Shown piece after piece: positions 9,820 through 21,119 of a DNA stretch of 64,000 bases. The notes under the pieces are model-generated. The model was not told the DNA's origin, did no database searches, and saw only the letters and a program-made list of their open reading frames with translations. The DNA lies in NCBI GenBank assembly GCA_008973525.1, contig WACJ01000316.1, positions 248,001 through 312,000 of the forward strand, given 5' to 3'. Both the position numbers and the translations under genes were made by a program. Source of the stretch: Stenopsyche tienmushanensis (taxonomy: Eukaryota > Arthropoda > Insecta > Trichoptera > Stenopsychidae). Numbering within the stretch: the first letter of the stretch is position 1; every line of letters starts with the position of its first letter.

Positions 9820-12800
9820 CTTCCATATTATTAAGCAAGAGAGCGATCTCATGGAAATACAAACGATGGGAGTCAACAGACGATTATATTTTTGACTTGA
9901 TTTCTAAAATTCAAAATTTGTTGAGATATTAAAGATATTAAATGCTCGATGTGAATATATGTGAAATGCAACACAAAGATTTGAGAAATGGGCCTTTGGA
10001 ATTTGATGGATGGTCCGCTCATATTTTAAAATTACATGAAAGCTCGATAGCCAAAGATATAAGATCCCTGGTGAGGGCTCCAAGATAATGTATTCGAAGC
10101 TATTAGTTAACGTCTAGTACATTCCAACCCCAGCACGTGTCTGCAGCAGGCAGTGTCCTTGTACTGGACAACATCCCTGATTCGGACAGTTGCCCTGCAT
10201 CCGACGCTCCTGAATATCACTCGAGAAAATAAGTTTCTTGAATATTCCATTCCCAGACAACGATCCTGACTCATGGCTCATTAGGAATAGAAAATGTCCA
10301 AGCCCAAACAAAATGTTTTACATTCAGCCTTAAAAATGATTGTTGTGAAATCACCGAATTTATTTAAAAATTGCCAGATTAAAAAGCTTCGTTTTCATAA
10401 AATATTTGATATTTTAGATGAAATTATAACGAAGTTTAACCCTGTATCGCGTGCCGGTGGATAAAATAGACGTAGAAAAGTGTCAAGAATCTCTCCCTCC
10501 CTGGAGATGTTTTAATTATACTTCCAGCTCAGCTTGTCTTGTCGGGGAAGATTTGCTGACGCGGATCATTTACAGGATTGCTTCACAAGCGAAGTCTAGA
10601 AGACAGCTCATCTAAAATAAAAGTGGTTTACATCCATAAAATTAAATAAGTTCACGATCTCGCTCCGCGATATGATATCGATTAAGGGACGTGAAAAAAG
10701 TAATTTTTCAGCCGTTTTTTTTTTTTGCTTTACAAACTCTAAGCTGATAAATTACGGCACTGATCTGAAAGACAGATCACGGAGGACTTTTTGAAAATTC
10801 GATGTGACGGATGATGCAGGGAAAGTTTTTACAACTGTCGGAGATTGTAGGACGACGAAGTGTGATTTATGCAAAATCGAACCCATAGCGAAGTTATTCA
10901 TAGAAAAGTTTTCAATAAATGCCCGATAAAACGTGACATTTAATGTATGACAGAATCAATCAATAATTGAGAATTCAGCTGAAAAAAGATTAACTTAATT
11001 TATTGCGTATATGAAATAATATTTTCTAAGCAAAAAATATAGATTCAATCCAGATATATTTTTAAATTTATATTGTATCCAGAATAATAATGAATATATA
11101 ATACATGCGGAACGAATAATTGGCATGGGCAACGTTCAATTTTTAAATACTTTTAACCATGTTTAACTCAATAGACTCATAAATAGATATGTACATAGAA
11201 TTGCAAATTTGCAATATTTATACAACATAACATAAATGTAATGTGTCCATACATTCTTTAAGATTCTCTGAGAACGCTATAAATTATTATTAAGGTTTTA
11301 CGAACTTGATCAAAAATGTTCTTTACAACATAAAATATGTAAAACACAATAAGAATAATGTCATATAATGATCATCATCTTAAAAGACCGCGAGAAACAT
11401 TTTGTCCAAACAGTCTAATTTACTCGAGGGCAGGGCTATCGTTATAATTTAAACTGGCGAGCTTAGGACTATGTATACATATAAGTTTTTCAAATTGTTA
11501 TATTAACCGTTCCCTACCGGTGATGTATTTAGTACACCTCGACTCTAATAATAGGAATATCGATATGAAATATAATAGATACGGGCTTCAAAATTTTTGT
11601 ACTCCTCCGTAATATAATTACGGATCACATCAAAGTATTATAGTATATAAGTATTCATCTGCAGCGACGGAAATAAATAATTTGTCGGAAAATCGGGAAT
11701 TATGCGAGTTTTAGTCCGTGTCTCAGCAGAAAGGAATTTTACCAGTCGCATTGATGGTGTTATATGAAAATCAGGATTGGTTTTATGCAATTCCGAAATT
11801 CTGGGATCGAAATTTTGGATTCCCTAATCCGGATAGTGAGAGTTTGTTGACCTTAATTTAATTAGAGTGATTGTGTTTTATTTTGAAGTTTTATCGAGGT
11901 TGATGCTATTTCTTAATAATTCCATCATAATTTATTTAGAGGAATGTCCAAATTACGCATTTCCTCTTGAATCAGTCGAAGAAAAATCAATATCTATTAT
12001 TAAGGCCGCGTTGAAACTTAAAGCTGATTGCCAAAGAAAATAATCTGAATTCCCCGAAAATAAAATAGGCTCGGTTAACGGTTTTAATTTCCTCATTATA
12101 CATTTTTTTGGAAATCTGTTTGGGCGTGATAAGGTATCTGTTCGTGTAAAAGTGTGTTTTTTCTTTATTTACAAAGAGAAAGGCGGTGCTTAAAATTTAT
12201 TAAGGAATTTCCAATCTAGCCGCCCTCCAGGGGAGGGTAGTGCTACGAATTTCACTTTTTACGTCGGTTAAGATATGGCCTGATAAAATTTTTGATTACG
12301 CACCGCTGGGTAGGTGAGCGTGAGACTTTCCCGAGACTCGGCACAGAGAATAAAAAATAAAGAAAAAAGAAGGCGACGATGAAATGTGGTGATAACACCG
12401 TCATTTGCTTACTTCGTTTTTAATTAAAGTGTGAGCCGGGAAACGTTTATCATGACGTTAACGGTGAAAATTCGGGGGAAGGAAATCAAGAAAGGAAACA
12501 TTTTTTTAAATATAATTATCGGGGAGCGTTTAAATTTGTAACAAGGGGGGTGGCGGAAAACTCTCCAAGACACTTTTGACCCGCCCGCTCCGAGTAAACG
12601 CTGCCGGATAGGCTTTCGCGGTCGGGTTGCTCGGACCATTGCAAATTTGCTTTTTTTCATCACGGGATTATAATGAATCTGCTCACTTGGATTGCGAAAA
12701 AGTTTAAAACAAACGCTCTGATTAAATATTTTCATTTTGTTCGCTCCTGTCTTGCGAGGAGATTGGGGGGAGGGGCTCTTAATTAAAATGCAGATGTCAA

Positions 12801-13195
12801 AAGTTTGAATGAATCATCAAGCTCTTTAACAAATCCCATGAAGTTATACGCCGAGTATCCCTTCCCACGCTTATCTTTTTTTAACTATTTTTTTAACGAT
12901 GCCCCAAGAATTCCTCCTCGACTTTTATAAAATTCAACCACATTTCAAAAAGACACTTCAATCTTGACAGGCAGTTGACTGCTCATTAAAGTACGTACTG
13001 TGAATGCTAAAATATTTCCATTCGCCAATGTATACACAGACCTATCTGAAATCGTCTTATGTTTGTAAATTTATTAAAAAATTGGGTCAATTTTCTACTT
13101 ATAAGTACAAGGAATTTTCAGTACGAATTATTGCAGTGTGTCGCGAAGCGTTTGTAGCTTTCAGTTTGCATTGTTACATAGTTGGAAATAATATT
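9820..13195. other. Long unannotated tract
   Basis: 9820-9880 matches the flank of the 6.2 kb family T copy. 10110-10270 is more balanced in GC but carries only a short minus-strand frame. A poly-T tract lies near 10719. 11500-11560, 12190-12320 and 12400-12780 are less AT-rich and ORF-poor. No family is recognised. Short frames at 12424-12735 (minus) and 13004-13207 (plus) have no visible motif. Confidence 0.5.
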
Positions 13196-13197
13196 TT

Positions 13198-13621
13198 ATC
13201 GAATTGATCGTTTCACCTTGCTGAAGTAGCTCATAATAAACTACCCCCTTCCAGTCCCACCAAATGCATAGTAAAACTTTTTTTGGATGTAGGCTAGGTT
13301 TAGCTACAGTTAAAGCTTCTGTACCCTTGATCCAAGACCGTTTACGTTAGATATTCTGATAGAGTATCCAACTTTCATCTCCGGTGACAATTCTCTTCAA
13401 AAAAAGGTTGGCTATTATGTCGTTGGAGAAAAATCTCGTATGTTGAAGCCACACATCTGAACGATTGATGTAGCCCAATTTTGTCAGATGATTATGGACG
13501 GAAGTTCATGGAATTTCTAACATATTAGCTATTTCGCAAACTGTATATCGTGGGTTTTCTTCAACCATGGCTATGATTAGATCTGTGTTTATTTGCGAAA
13601 GAAACTTATGGGACAACATAA
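13198..13621 (-). pseudogene. Mariner transposase pseudogene (mellifera/cecropia-like)
   Basis: Minus-strand reading gives LIIAMVEENPRYTVCEIANM, then NHLTKLGYINRSDVWLQHTR, then FLKRIVTGDESWILY, RKRSWIKGTEA and KKVLLCIWWDWKGVVYYELL, ending near ETINS. The TGDE aspartate is the first residue of the DD34D triad; the second and third aspartates are missing because the element stops at about 13200. The terminal repeat 'TTATGTTGTCCCATAAG' plus 'TTTCTTTCG' lies at 13596-13621, followed by TA. The first helix-turn-helix is missing, and the frame is broken by stops (after 'QNI' and 'LEIP'). It is inactive. The join between the end and 'LIIAMVEENP' is the same as in the 27.9 kb copy. Confidence 0.9.
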
Positions 13622-13994
13622 TATTAAACTTTTGTACTTATTGCGTGGACTAAAATATGCTGTCGTTTACAGTTTGGTCGTTTTAAAGCTGGTCATATAT
13701 TTTTTTGTCAAGATTCCATATTGGTCGGAGAGTCCGTAACATCCGTTAGATTATAGTTTAGAAGTTGTGCGAACATTTGGTCCACAAACTGATCTCCAAC
13801 TTGCATGGATGCTAAGTGTTTCATGATCGTCGCTAGTATTAAAAGTGTGAAAAATGGTATACTAAAGGATTCAATATTTATTGGTTCTCCCAATCCGTCT
13901 TTTAGATCATCTTTTCAACGTCGCCGTCAAGAATCAAGTACTTCTTTAAATGGGGGTGTGTTTATCTTCAATCAACGCCAGGTTCATTATTAAA
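13622..13994. other. Unannotated stretch
   Basis: Opposed short frames at 13708-13893 and 13805-13993 share sequence and have no recognised motif. Confidence 0.5.
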
Positions 13995-14004
13995 AATAAT
14001 AATA

Positions 14005-14125
14005 AAGAGTGCTCGGCGCTTCTAATAACCTCCCGGTGCGGTCTCCGCGACCGTATAAGGCACCATTCGGGGACTGTCGCAGCGGCTAATGTAACGAATT
14101 GGAAACTCGGGAAGTTAACGTAACC
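14005..14125 (+). repeat. Repeat G copy, paired with 8565-8662
   Basis: It carries 'GCGCTTCTAATAACC', 'TCCCGGTGCGGTCTC', 'CGTATAAGG' and 'GCAGCGGC' in the same order as the 8.6 kb copy. A poly-C run of 14 (14124-14137) follows immediately. Its position 80-200 bp before R1-like reverse transcriptase sequence may be meaningful or accidental. Confidence 0.45.
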
Positions 14126-14199
14126 CCCCCCCCCCCCAAAACGTTGCATACTTTTTTCATTACATTATAATATAGACGAGCCCTTATCAACTAAGATGT

Positions 14200-14870
14200 A
14201 GGATACGGATATCGTAAAAATCTTGCGCTCATCAGACATCTATGCTGCAACAGAAGCTCTTAATAACTCAGAGCGGCTGCATATAAAAAAAATACCGGGA
14301 TATCCAAATTGGCAACCTGGAAGAGCTTCGTAAAGGAAAAAAGCGTGGAAGGTCCTTAAGGGGATTCTTATAAGGCTATTATCAACGGGCCAATCAAGAT
14401 TCAGGCCAGAATACTAAATCCCAGAATCAACAGAATAGCCATAGACATCAGAGAATCCATGGTGTATCTATTTGATTCTCTGATGCCCCATGACGATCCC
14501 TTAAAAGATACGCCAGCACACAGAACCATCAGATCGGAAGAACTTATAATAAACATCCACCCAATGAAATCCCCCGGCCTGGATTGCATCGATGGACGCA
14601 TCGTAAAAAGGGCCTTTCGGCAGATTGTTTGTATTGTTTCATTTTTCAAGAGTGTTTCAAAATAGGCGTCTTTCTTTATTGCTGGAAGAGAGTACTGGTG
14701 TCGTTCTTCCGAAACCAAAAAAAGAACAAACAACAAGAAGACCCAAAGGCGTATCGGATCATAGTGTGGCTTTCCACGCTAGGAAAACTCCTGTAGAAAA
14801 CTATAGCGTATATGATGAATACTGCTCTTGAGGGAGACTGTCTGGGAGTGTTCAGGAGTCTGTGAGAACG
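14200..14870 (+). pseudogene. R1-clade LINE reverse transcriptase fragment
   Basis: Readable pieces in order are TWKSFVKEKSVEGP, a stop, GDSYKAIINGPIKIQARIL, IAIDIRESMVYLFDSLMPHD, SEELIINIHPMKSPGLDC, IDGRIVKRAFRQI, IGVFLYCWKRVL and DPKAYRIIVWLSTLGKLL. This is the N-terminal part of a non-LTR reverse transcriptase: the 'P.KSPG.DGI' block, 'W.....V...PK' and 'D...YRPI.LL.T.GKLLE' (RT motifs 1-2a). The pattern is closest to R1/Jockey-group elements. A stop and at least one frameshift (near 14640) break it, and the catalytic F/YADD region is absent. No poly-A tail or endonuclease is seen. Confidence 0.85.
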
Positions 14871-16555
14871 CTTCGCTAATGAATAAAAATATATCTAAAG
14901 CATTTCACATAACTTTATATCATTTTTAAGACCTTAACATAATTTTTAAAAATATTTTCCTTAATGACATTTAATTTGATGTGAATTAATAGGGACTTAG
15001 ACTTGAATTATATTTATGCACAATTAAAAAGGCTCAATTTTAATTAAGCAATAATTCGAAATCGTCCTTACAAAGAGCAATAAAATATTTGAAATTACAT
15101 AATTCAAAAGTTGGAATTTTCGCTGAAATGCGAATTTTGCTCAATGATTTGATAGCTTGGTGTTAAATTTTAATTTTGTAAAATTAAATCATTAATGTTA
15201 AGCTTAATGAGTCGTTTAATTTTGTGGTCTATAGCAGATGCTTCATTTATATACGATATCGTGCATTTGTCAAGTAAGTAAAAAATCGTTAATCATGTGT
15301 TTAAAAGGCGCGTCAGGGTGTTATTTTATTCCGGCTGGGGTTACTTTCACAATATCCTGTTTTAAACGGGAGCAGCTTCTTCGGGTACAATGCTCATTAA
15401 TACGAAATTTACATCTCTGAGAGCTATTAATTTGCGAAAGCCCCATGTTCATATTTTGCAGATAGCGTAATGGATTTCGGAGAAAGTTTGAATGATTACC
15501 TCGGCAGCGTATGGATAGATACAAATATTCAAATATACACACATATTCGGGGCACTTGACGCCTGGTTCTCTCACCGGATCGCTAATAAATAAACAGGGA
15601 GTGTGTTGGGTGTGATAAGCCCGAACATCCACCCTAGGCACATTCACTGTGAATACATCCACGACAGATACCGGCAGCAAGACCGGGGGTGGCTGGGGGC
15701 GATCACTCCCCGAGATGTTACAGCCTTAATTAAGACGCATAGTGACGAACGACATTAGTTAAACCAGAAATCAATTAGCTGTACTGTTTTTAATTGGATA
15801 CAGGATAACGCGTCCCCACATTCTCTTTACAACAGGACTTGTCATCCGTCAACGGTGCGCTTCATTTAAACTCATTGGAATTTTTCAGCAAAAATTCAGC
15901 ATTTCAACGCGGCGGAGAGTACGCACTATTGTGTGTACAAGTGTTCATTAAAATTTCAGCAAACGTTCAATTAAAAAAATAATTTCATCAACACGCGATG
16001 AGCTCATCAATTTTAATAAATCTTAATTAAAATTCGCCATATTATATTTTTAGAAAGATCACCTGAATATAAAATGATTAAAATGAATTATCCAATCTAA
16101 CTTTAATTTAATATTAAATTGATATTAAATAATGACATAATTGTATGATTTCATTTGAATACATAAGTATTGATCCCGATACGGTTTAAAAATTGCCACA
16201 GGGAAATAGATTCATCCCAGGTTTTGATCCAAGATAAATTATTTAATACCTTCTAATGGATATATGATTGTATATACATTATAAGAGGGTGTTTCTATGG
16301 AAATACAACGTATAGATTATAAGCAAAATTCGCATAAAATGGTTTCACATGAAAATTCCGAATTTCAGTTAGTCAAAAATCGACCGTAATTAATAAAAGT
16401 TTAACTATTTAAAATGCTTTTTTGTTATGCACTTATGTTATGAGCACTAAAGTGAACGCCAGTCGGTCCAGTTTCTTGAAGTTCGCGACAGGTAGTACGA
16501 AGTAACTATTCAGTGGACTCTTATTCACTTACTTGACTCTATACCCCTGTACTAC
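14871..16555. other. Unannotated tract
   Basis: No family is recognised. 15300-15750 is GC-richer, with an open frame of 119 codons on the minus strand (15321-15680) that has no motif I know. 15700-16040 is compositionally even and repeat-free by eye, possibly conserved non-coding DNA. The rest is AT-rich. Confidence 0.5.
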
Positions 16556-16559
16556 GAGA

Positions 16560-17270
16560 AAAAGAAGGATGTGAAATGTCAAGAAATTGGAATACGTGGT
16601 CTCGGTTTTAAGCTCATTGTCAATTGCAAGTGTGGATCATGACAAACCAATTCAGGTCCATTTGTTGATCCTGGATTTGAGATAAATCGTAGAATTATGC
16701 TTGTCATGCGACTCTTAGGTGTTGGCAGATAAGGACTAAACTTATTCTGCAATTGTATGTACATCAAAAAATGGTATAGCTAAAGAACTTTACAATAGAA
16801 ACAACTGTCCAGAGAGAGATAGTAGCTGGTGCAAGTGGCACAAAGCTTAAGCTCTTGGAACGGAACCTGATTCGTCGAAAGATTAATTACTTGAGTACTG
16901 AATTACTAAGAGATGTTTAGGTGGTCACACACAGAATGCAAACGAAAGCTTCAACTCGATTGTATTGGTCTCTAAACACCTAAATTCTGGCTTAAAGGTA
17001 ATCGAGATTGTGACATTTTTGGCTTTTGCCTTATTCAATGAAGAAGATTCAGCACTTTTAATGATTACGGACGAACTAAAAGTAGTTGTTGAATCACAGA
17101 GCTTTAATTATGTACGACAAATGGATGAATGGCGCGTCAGACGACAGAATAGAAGCAGCGTAGTGGAGATTAAGGAAGCTCGGAAAGCTCGAAAAGAAGA
17201 GATGCAAGCTTAAAATTATGCGTATGAAGAAGGTATAGGATAACTATATGATGCTGAAATAACTGATTAA
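16560..17270 (+). pseudogene. Mutator-like transposase remnant, copy 1
   Basis: Reading in order: IGIRGLGFKLIVNCKCGS, stop, GPFVDPGFEINRRIMLVMRL, LGVGR, stop, GLNLFCNCMYI, SSWCKWHKA, RCLGGHTQNANESFNSIV, PKHLNSGLKVIEIVTFLAFA, LFNEED, QMDEWRVRRQNRSSVVE and KEARKARKEEMQA, ending ..YDAEITD at 17270. The CLGGxTQNxNESFNS block and the 'EINRRI..MRLLGVG' block match uncharacterised arthropod and cnidarian proteins that I associate with Mutator-like transposases. Stops and shifts break it. The open piece 16965-17213 is a surviving segment, not a gene. Confidence 0.75.
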
Positions 17271-17690
17271 CTGCTAGGTAGTTTATATCATTTATAACTA
17301 CCTTAAATTTCTCGTTATCGGTAATTATTTTTTCAAACGCGTTTTTCTCGAAACCACTTTTTTCAACTTTGGTACACTCTAGCTCAAAAATTTATAAATC
17401 ATTTTTTTTAAAAATGTATATAAATATTTTTTATTTAATTATGATCTATGCTAACCTAATTTTGGGATAATTATATTGTTTAAAATATTTTTTTAATTGT
17501 AAGAAAGGTGCAAAAAATAATTAAAAAATCGTACAATTTTGTTTAAACACTTTTTAAACATGATTTTTTTCATGGGAAGTTTCTTATAACTTGACTATTT
17601 CCAGCGGAAATTACTCAAAAAAAATTTCAACTATATTTCGAAATATTAAAAAAATATTATCAAAGCTTAAATATATTCTGATTATTCCAT
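17271..17690 (+). repeat. 3' non-coding part of Mutator-like copy 1
   Basis: The sequence after the stop ('CTGCTAGGTAGTTTATA', 'TTTCTCGTTATCGG', 'CGCGTTTTTCTCG', 'GTACAATTTTGTTTAAACAC') is matched closely by 21752-22240. It therefore belongs to the element rather than to the insertion site. No terminal inverted repeat is apparent. Confidence 0.65.
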
Positions 17691-18727
17691 CAGAATATAT
17701 TAATACATAATGTGAAGTACGTAAATACGTAAGCTCGATGGTAAATTTATATCATTCTGAATAGATTCACCATAGTTGAGAAAAATGTGTGTGCGTTAAT
17801 TAAATAGGTTCTCGTTAGTTTATTCATTTCAGAAATATTCCAATGAACAAAATACTAATTTCATAATTCATTACGAGACTGTATTCAGAGCAGGTTTTGT
17901 GGTTGGCAGCTGCACTTAAAATATGAATGCCTCGAAGTCTATGAAAGCGTTGCTATAGTTTGTAACAAATGAGGTCGGCAAAGCCAGTCCCTCATATCAT
18001 AAACCTGAAAATGAGATATTTGTCTCTCTCGATTTGCTTGATTCTCTATCGCAGCTCCGCAAACAGAAATAGAGCTCAGTTGCACATATGACATAGTTGA
18101 ATTCTCCCAGTCCCACGACAGGTAATCATTTCTTAACTTCCGCGGTGGTACAGTTCCATTTTCATTTAGTTAAAGCCGGGCGTCAAGAGTGTGGTGCTTC
18201 GCCCTCTAAGCCTCCACCCCCTGGCGCGCAGGGCCCATTCCTCAGCGGAAACTTTACGATAATGTGGCCTCGGCGAGGCGCACAACAAGACGAGATTGCG
18301 CCCAACTTAAACGCTCACCTGTGCACTTGCAATAACTTTTGCACTTGTTTTACAAATTTGTTGCTCTCTAAATAAACAAAATGCCCCGAATATGCCGTGG
18401 ATTACCCCCCGAAACAACCCTAACGGGATGGCGCTTTTAATTTTGAAATCGCACATTTTTAACATGAATACTTCATAACGAGCGTAGAGTGCATTTCCAG
18501 CCAAATGTTTAAACATCCGAAATACTTAAATTACTTCATACACGAACGCCTATAACACCCACTTTTATCACACAATATTGACACCCTTTTCAAGCAAAAT
18601 TTGATTTGGGGTAAAAGGTCCATGACCAAGAGATATATTAATATCCAACAGTTATCAAAGCTGATACGTTTAGATTAAATAGAACTACAAATTATCATAA
18701 TAGCACACATGATTATTTAATACTAAA
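17691..18727. other. Unannotated stretch with GC-richer block 18050-18450
   Basis: 18100-18420 is GC-rich and open on the plus strand for 92 codons, but the peptide (PPPGAQGPFLSGNF) has no recognised domain. 'CACCTGTGCACTTGCAAT' with a nearby second 'TTTTGCACTTG' contains E-box-like words. It could be a regulatory block. The remainder is AT-rich. Confidence 0.45.
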
Positions 18728-19446
18728 CCTACCACGACGGATCAATTGACCCGTTCAAAGATTTATGTGATATCAAGAAGATTTGTATGTATGGTTAATT
18801 GCATTAGAAATTTTTGCTATATTGCGTTATATTTGTTGTTGGCTGACGAATGAATAGCGAATTTTACTCCAAGCAAACAGTAAACATTTCAAGTTATAGT
18901 GCTATTTTGCGAGTCAAACATTCTTATTTCATTATTTTCTACTAAGTTCAAAGCATAAATATATAGGCGTTGAAAAAAACGGTAACCGTATATCTGAAAT
19001 GATCAGATTTTACAACAATACTAAATACGGTGTAGACAAGGCGGATCAAATGGCAAGAAAATACTCCGTGAAATCGAAATAGCAAAGATGGCCTGCGCAG
19101 ATTTTCTACAATATTTTTGACTTGTCTTGAATCAACTCATGGATTTTATAAAAAGAAACAACCGGTGAAAAAAATTCTAGACAATTATTCCAATTAGATA
19201 AAGATTTTCAATAGGAAGAACAATAAATTATCCAGAAAACGTCAACGAATTCAAGTTCGGATTCTCGTGTGCAAATGCGAAAAAGGTACAAAGTACAAAA
19301 ATCTGTTTTAAATGCAAGAAATATGTGTATGGAAAATGTGCCTTCGAGGACCTAATAATTTGCAAAATTTGCGGTGAACGTGAATAAAGTTAGCATATTA
19401 TTATTTTTTATTTTCGGGTCACTTGACCCGCTGTGGTAGAAATAGG
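18728..19446 (+). mobile_element. piggyBac-like element, internally deleted
   Basis: The terminal inverted repeats are 'CCTACCACGACGGATCAATT' plus 'GACCCG' at 18728-18753 and, reversed, 'CTACCACAGCGGGTCAAG' plus 'TGACCCG' at 19415-19439. Each holds a near-palindromic CGGGTCA..TGACCCG core. About 690 bp separate them, far less than a full element. The residual transposase reads EMIRFYNNTKYGVDKADQMA, RKYSVKSK, stop, QRWPAQIFYNIFDLS, stop, INSWIL. It then ends in a Cys-rich tail, CKKYVYGKCAFEDLIICKIC. The YN.TK.GVD..DQM block holds the last catalytic aspartate of DDE_Tnp_1_7. The N-terminal two thirds are missing. I do not see flanking TTAA. Confidence 0.9.
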
Positions 19447-19610
19447 TATACATGAAGTATCGGTAGGCTGGAACTGTGCGCTTCACAGTTCCAGCGCCAT
19501 AATATATAAATTACCATACCATAAGAATAGCAGTTTTATTTCCAATATAACCAATCCAAATTACCTGAAACAAACAAAAAAATATATTAGAAAATCAAAC
19601 GTCACAATCA
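19447..19610. other. Short spacer between two elements
   Basis: It contains a small near-palindrome, 'GGCTGGAACTGTGCGC' against 'CACAGTTCCAGCGCC', around 19467-19497. Nothing else is seen. Confidence 0.45.
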
Positions 19611-19944
19611 TCTAATATAAAAAAATGAATTGGATTTTGTTCATGTGAAATGCGCTGCCATATCGTTCATTGTATTGCGATAAAACTTCGGTCCACTTAT
19701 TCTTAAGAATTTTGCAAGTAACATAAGCATAGTCTAATATGTAGAAATCAATGTTTGTTTGTCCGTATTTAATGCGCTGCTATACCGTTCATTCGATTGC
19801 AATACAACTTTTCCAACGTATTGTTTGCACTTTCTCAAATAATATAGGTATAGTACAATTAAATTACAGTAGATTTTTTCTTTCAAATTTCAAACGATAA
19901 TTTTAGAATACTTCTGTGGCAGCATCGCGCCGGGTATCAGCTAG
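19611..19944 (+). mobile_element. Helitron-like family H, complete copy with tail type 1
   Basis: This is the reference copy. It begins TC just after an A (19610/19611) and ends CTAG before a T ('GGGTATCAGCTAG|T', 19931-19945), as Helitrons do (A|TC...CTRR|T). Unit A (19611-19735) and unit B (about 19736-19865) are related tandem halves. Both contain 'GCGCTGCYATACCGTTCAT', 'TTGCRATA.AACTT' and a closing 'ATA.GCATAG' or 'ATAGGTATAG' motif. The tail 'TCTTTCAAATTTCAAACGAT' to 'CGCGCCGGGTATCAGCTAG' is type 1. There is no coding capacity and no rep/helicase. It is flanked by unrelated DNA. Confidence 0.8.
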
Positions 19945-21115
19945 TATTTTATAAAAACTTGTATTTGGATAAGACATATAAAATATTTTATGCAAAGAGA
20001 CAATTTTTTAGAATTTCCTGAATGTTATCTAATCATTGATGTATATTTTTTGTAGTCTTGCATAAATAAGTTTATGTATTTTGGGGGTCAGGTAATCTTT
20101 TTCCCGTATTTTTGATTAAGATCTCCAAGTAAAAAAGCACTCGCTCATAGCAAATGACTGTCGACATTTTAGCACTACGAGGCAGACTTTTAATAACGCC
20201 ATAGTAACAAAATACCTAGACTAAGCGATAAGCATGGGTTTGATGTGCAAAGAAGTGGAGGTATCCATGTATTACAACATAAAACTGGTCCCGTTTTCCC
20301 TTGTACCCCCTGCTCGTAAACTGCTCGCACATAGAGCCTCCCGTAGTGCCTGCTCGCAACTATTCCTCACTGCAAGAATTTAGAGCCGGTGACTCCAACA
20401 ACTCGGAAATAAATTTTACGATCGGATTATAATGAAAGAATTTCGTTAATTAAGTCCAAAAGAAGAACAGGGCCGTTTTACGCCGATACCTTTTGGCAAC
20501 ATTCCCTTATTCATGGCGCGTGCAGACGTAAACTTCCGATCGGCGCTCGACCTTCTTCGATGTTAAAACTCAAGTTCTGATGAAATTTCCAGGTTTGTAA
20601 ACCCTGAAATCCACCCTTGAATACTCGAGGCCCCATTGTTGTCGAATGGGTGTGATTTTACACGCATAATAGTATTAAAACAATCGTCTTTTATGACATG
20701 CACGAGTACTTGTGGATGACAATCCCATTACGAGCATATGGCACTGGAAACTAGGTGTGAAAAAAATATAAAGGAGGAAATATGCATGATAATGGATATA
20801 ATAAAACGTTAAGAGAACGCCCTAAATCGTGTTAAATTATTATACGAGGAGATTTGAATGAATGCTTATTTGCGGGACAATTGAAAATTAATGGCGATCA
20901 AAACGATTTTTATTATGACATAATGAAGGGTTTTATTTTTTGTTTAGTAGAATTGATCTAGCATAATTGAACATTATTTACAAAAAAATACAAAAACTAC
21001 AACCGCTATTAATTCGAGTATTTAAAGTTGGATTTCGGGATGGGATTTCTTTCAAATGCAAAATCCAGAATATTTGCTTAAATCGATCCCTTGTGAATGT
21101 ACATATTAAAATAGA
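19945..21115. other. Unannotated stretch, GC-richer at 20280-20760
   Basis: No gene is recognised. 20290-20660 is less AT-rich and ORF-poor ('CGCGTGCAGACGTAAAC', 'GATCGGCGCTCGACC') and may be non-coding regulatory DNA. A short plus frame at 20967-21215 runs into the next Mutator-like copy and is not a gene. Confidence 0.5.
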
Positions 21116-21119
21116 ATGC

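Noticed and set aside
15321..15680. 119-codon minus-strand frame as a gene
   Set aside because: No recognisable domain, no splice or promoter context, and the GC-richer composition alone reduces stop codons.
17991..18420. 92-codon frame at 18097-18375 as a coding exon
   Set aside because: Low-information proline/glycine-rich peptide in a GC-rich block with an overlapping minus-strand frame; no domain or splice evidence.
19467..19497. Near-palindrome as a terminator or microRNA hairpin
   Set aside because: The stem is short, lies between two transposons, and has no supporting context.
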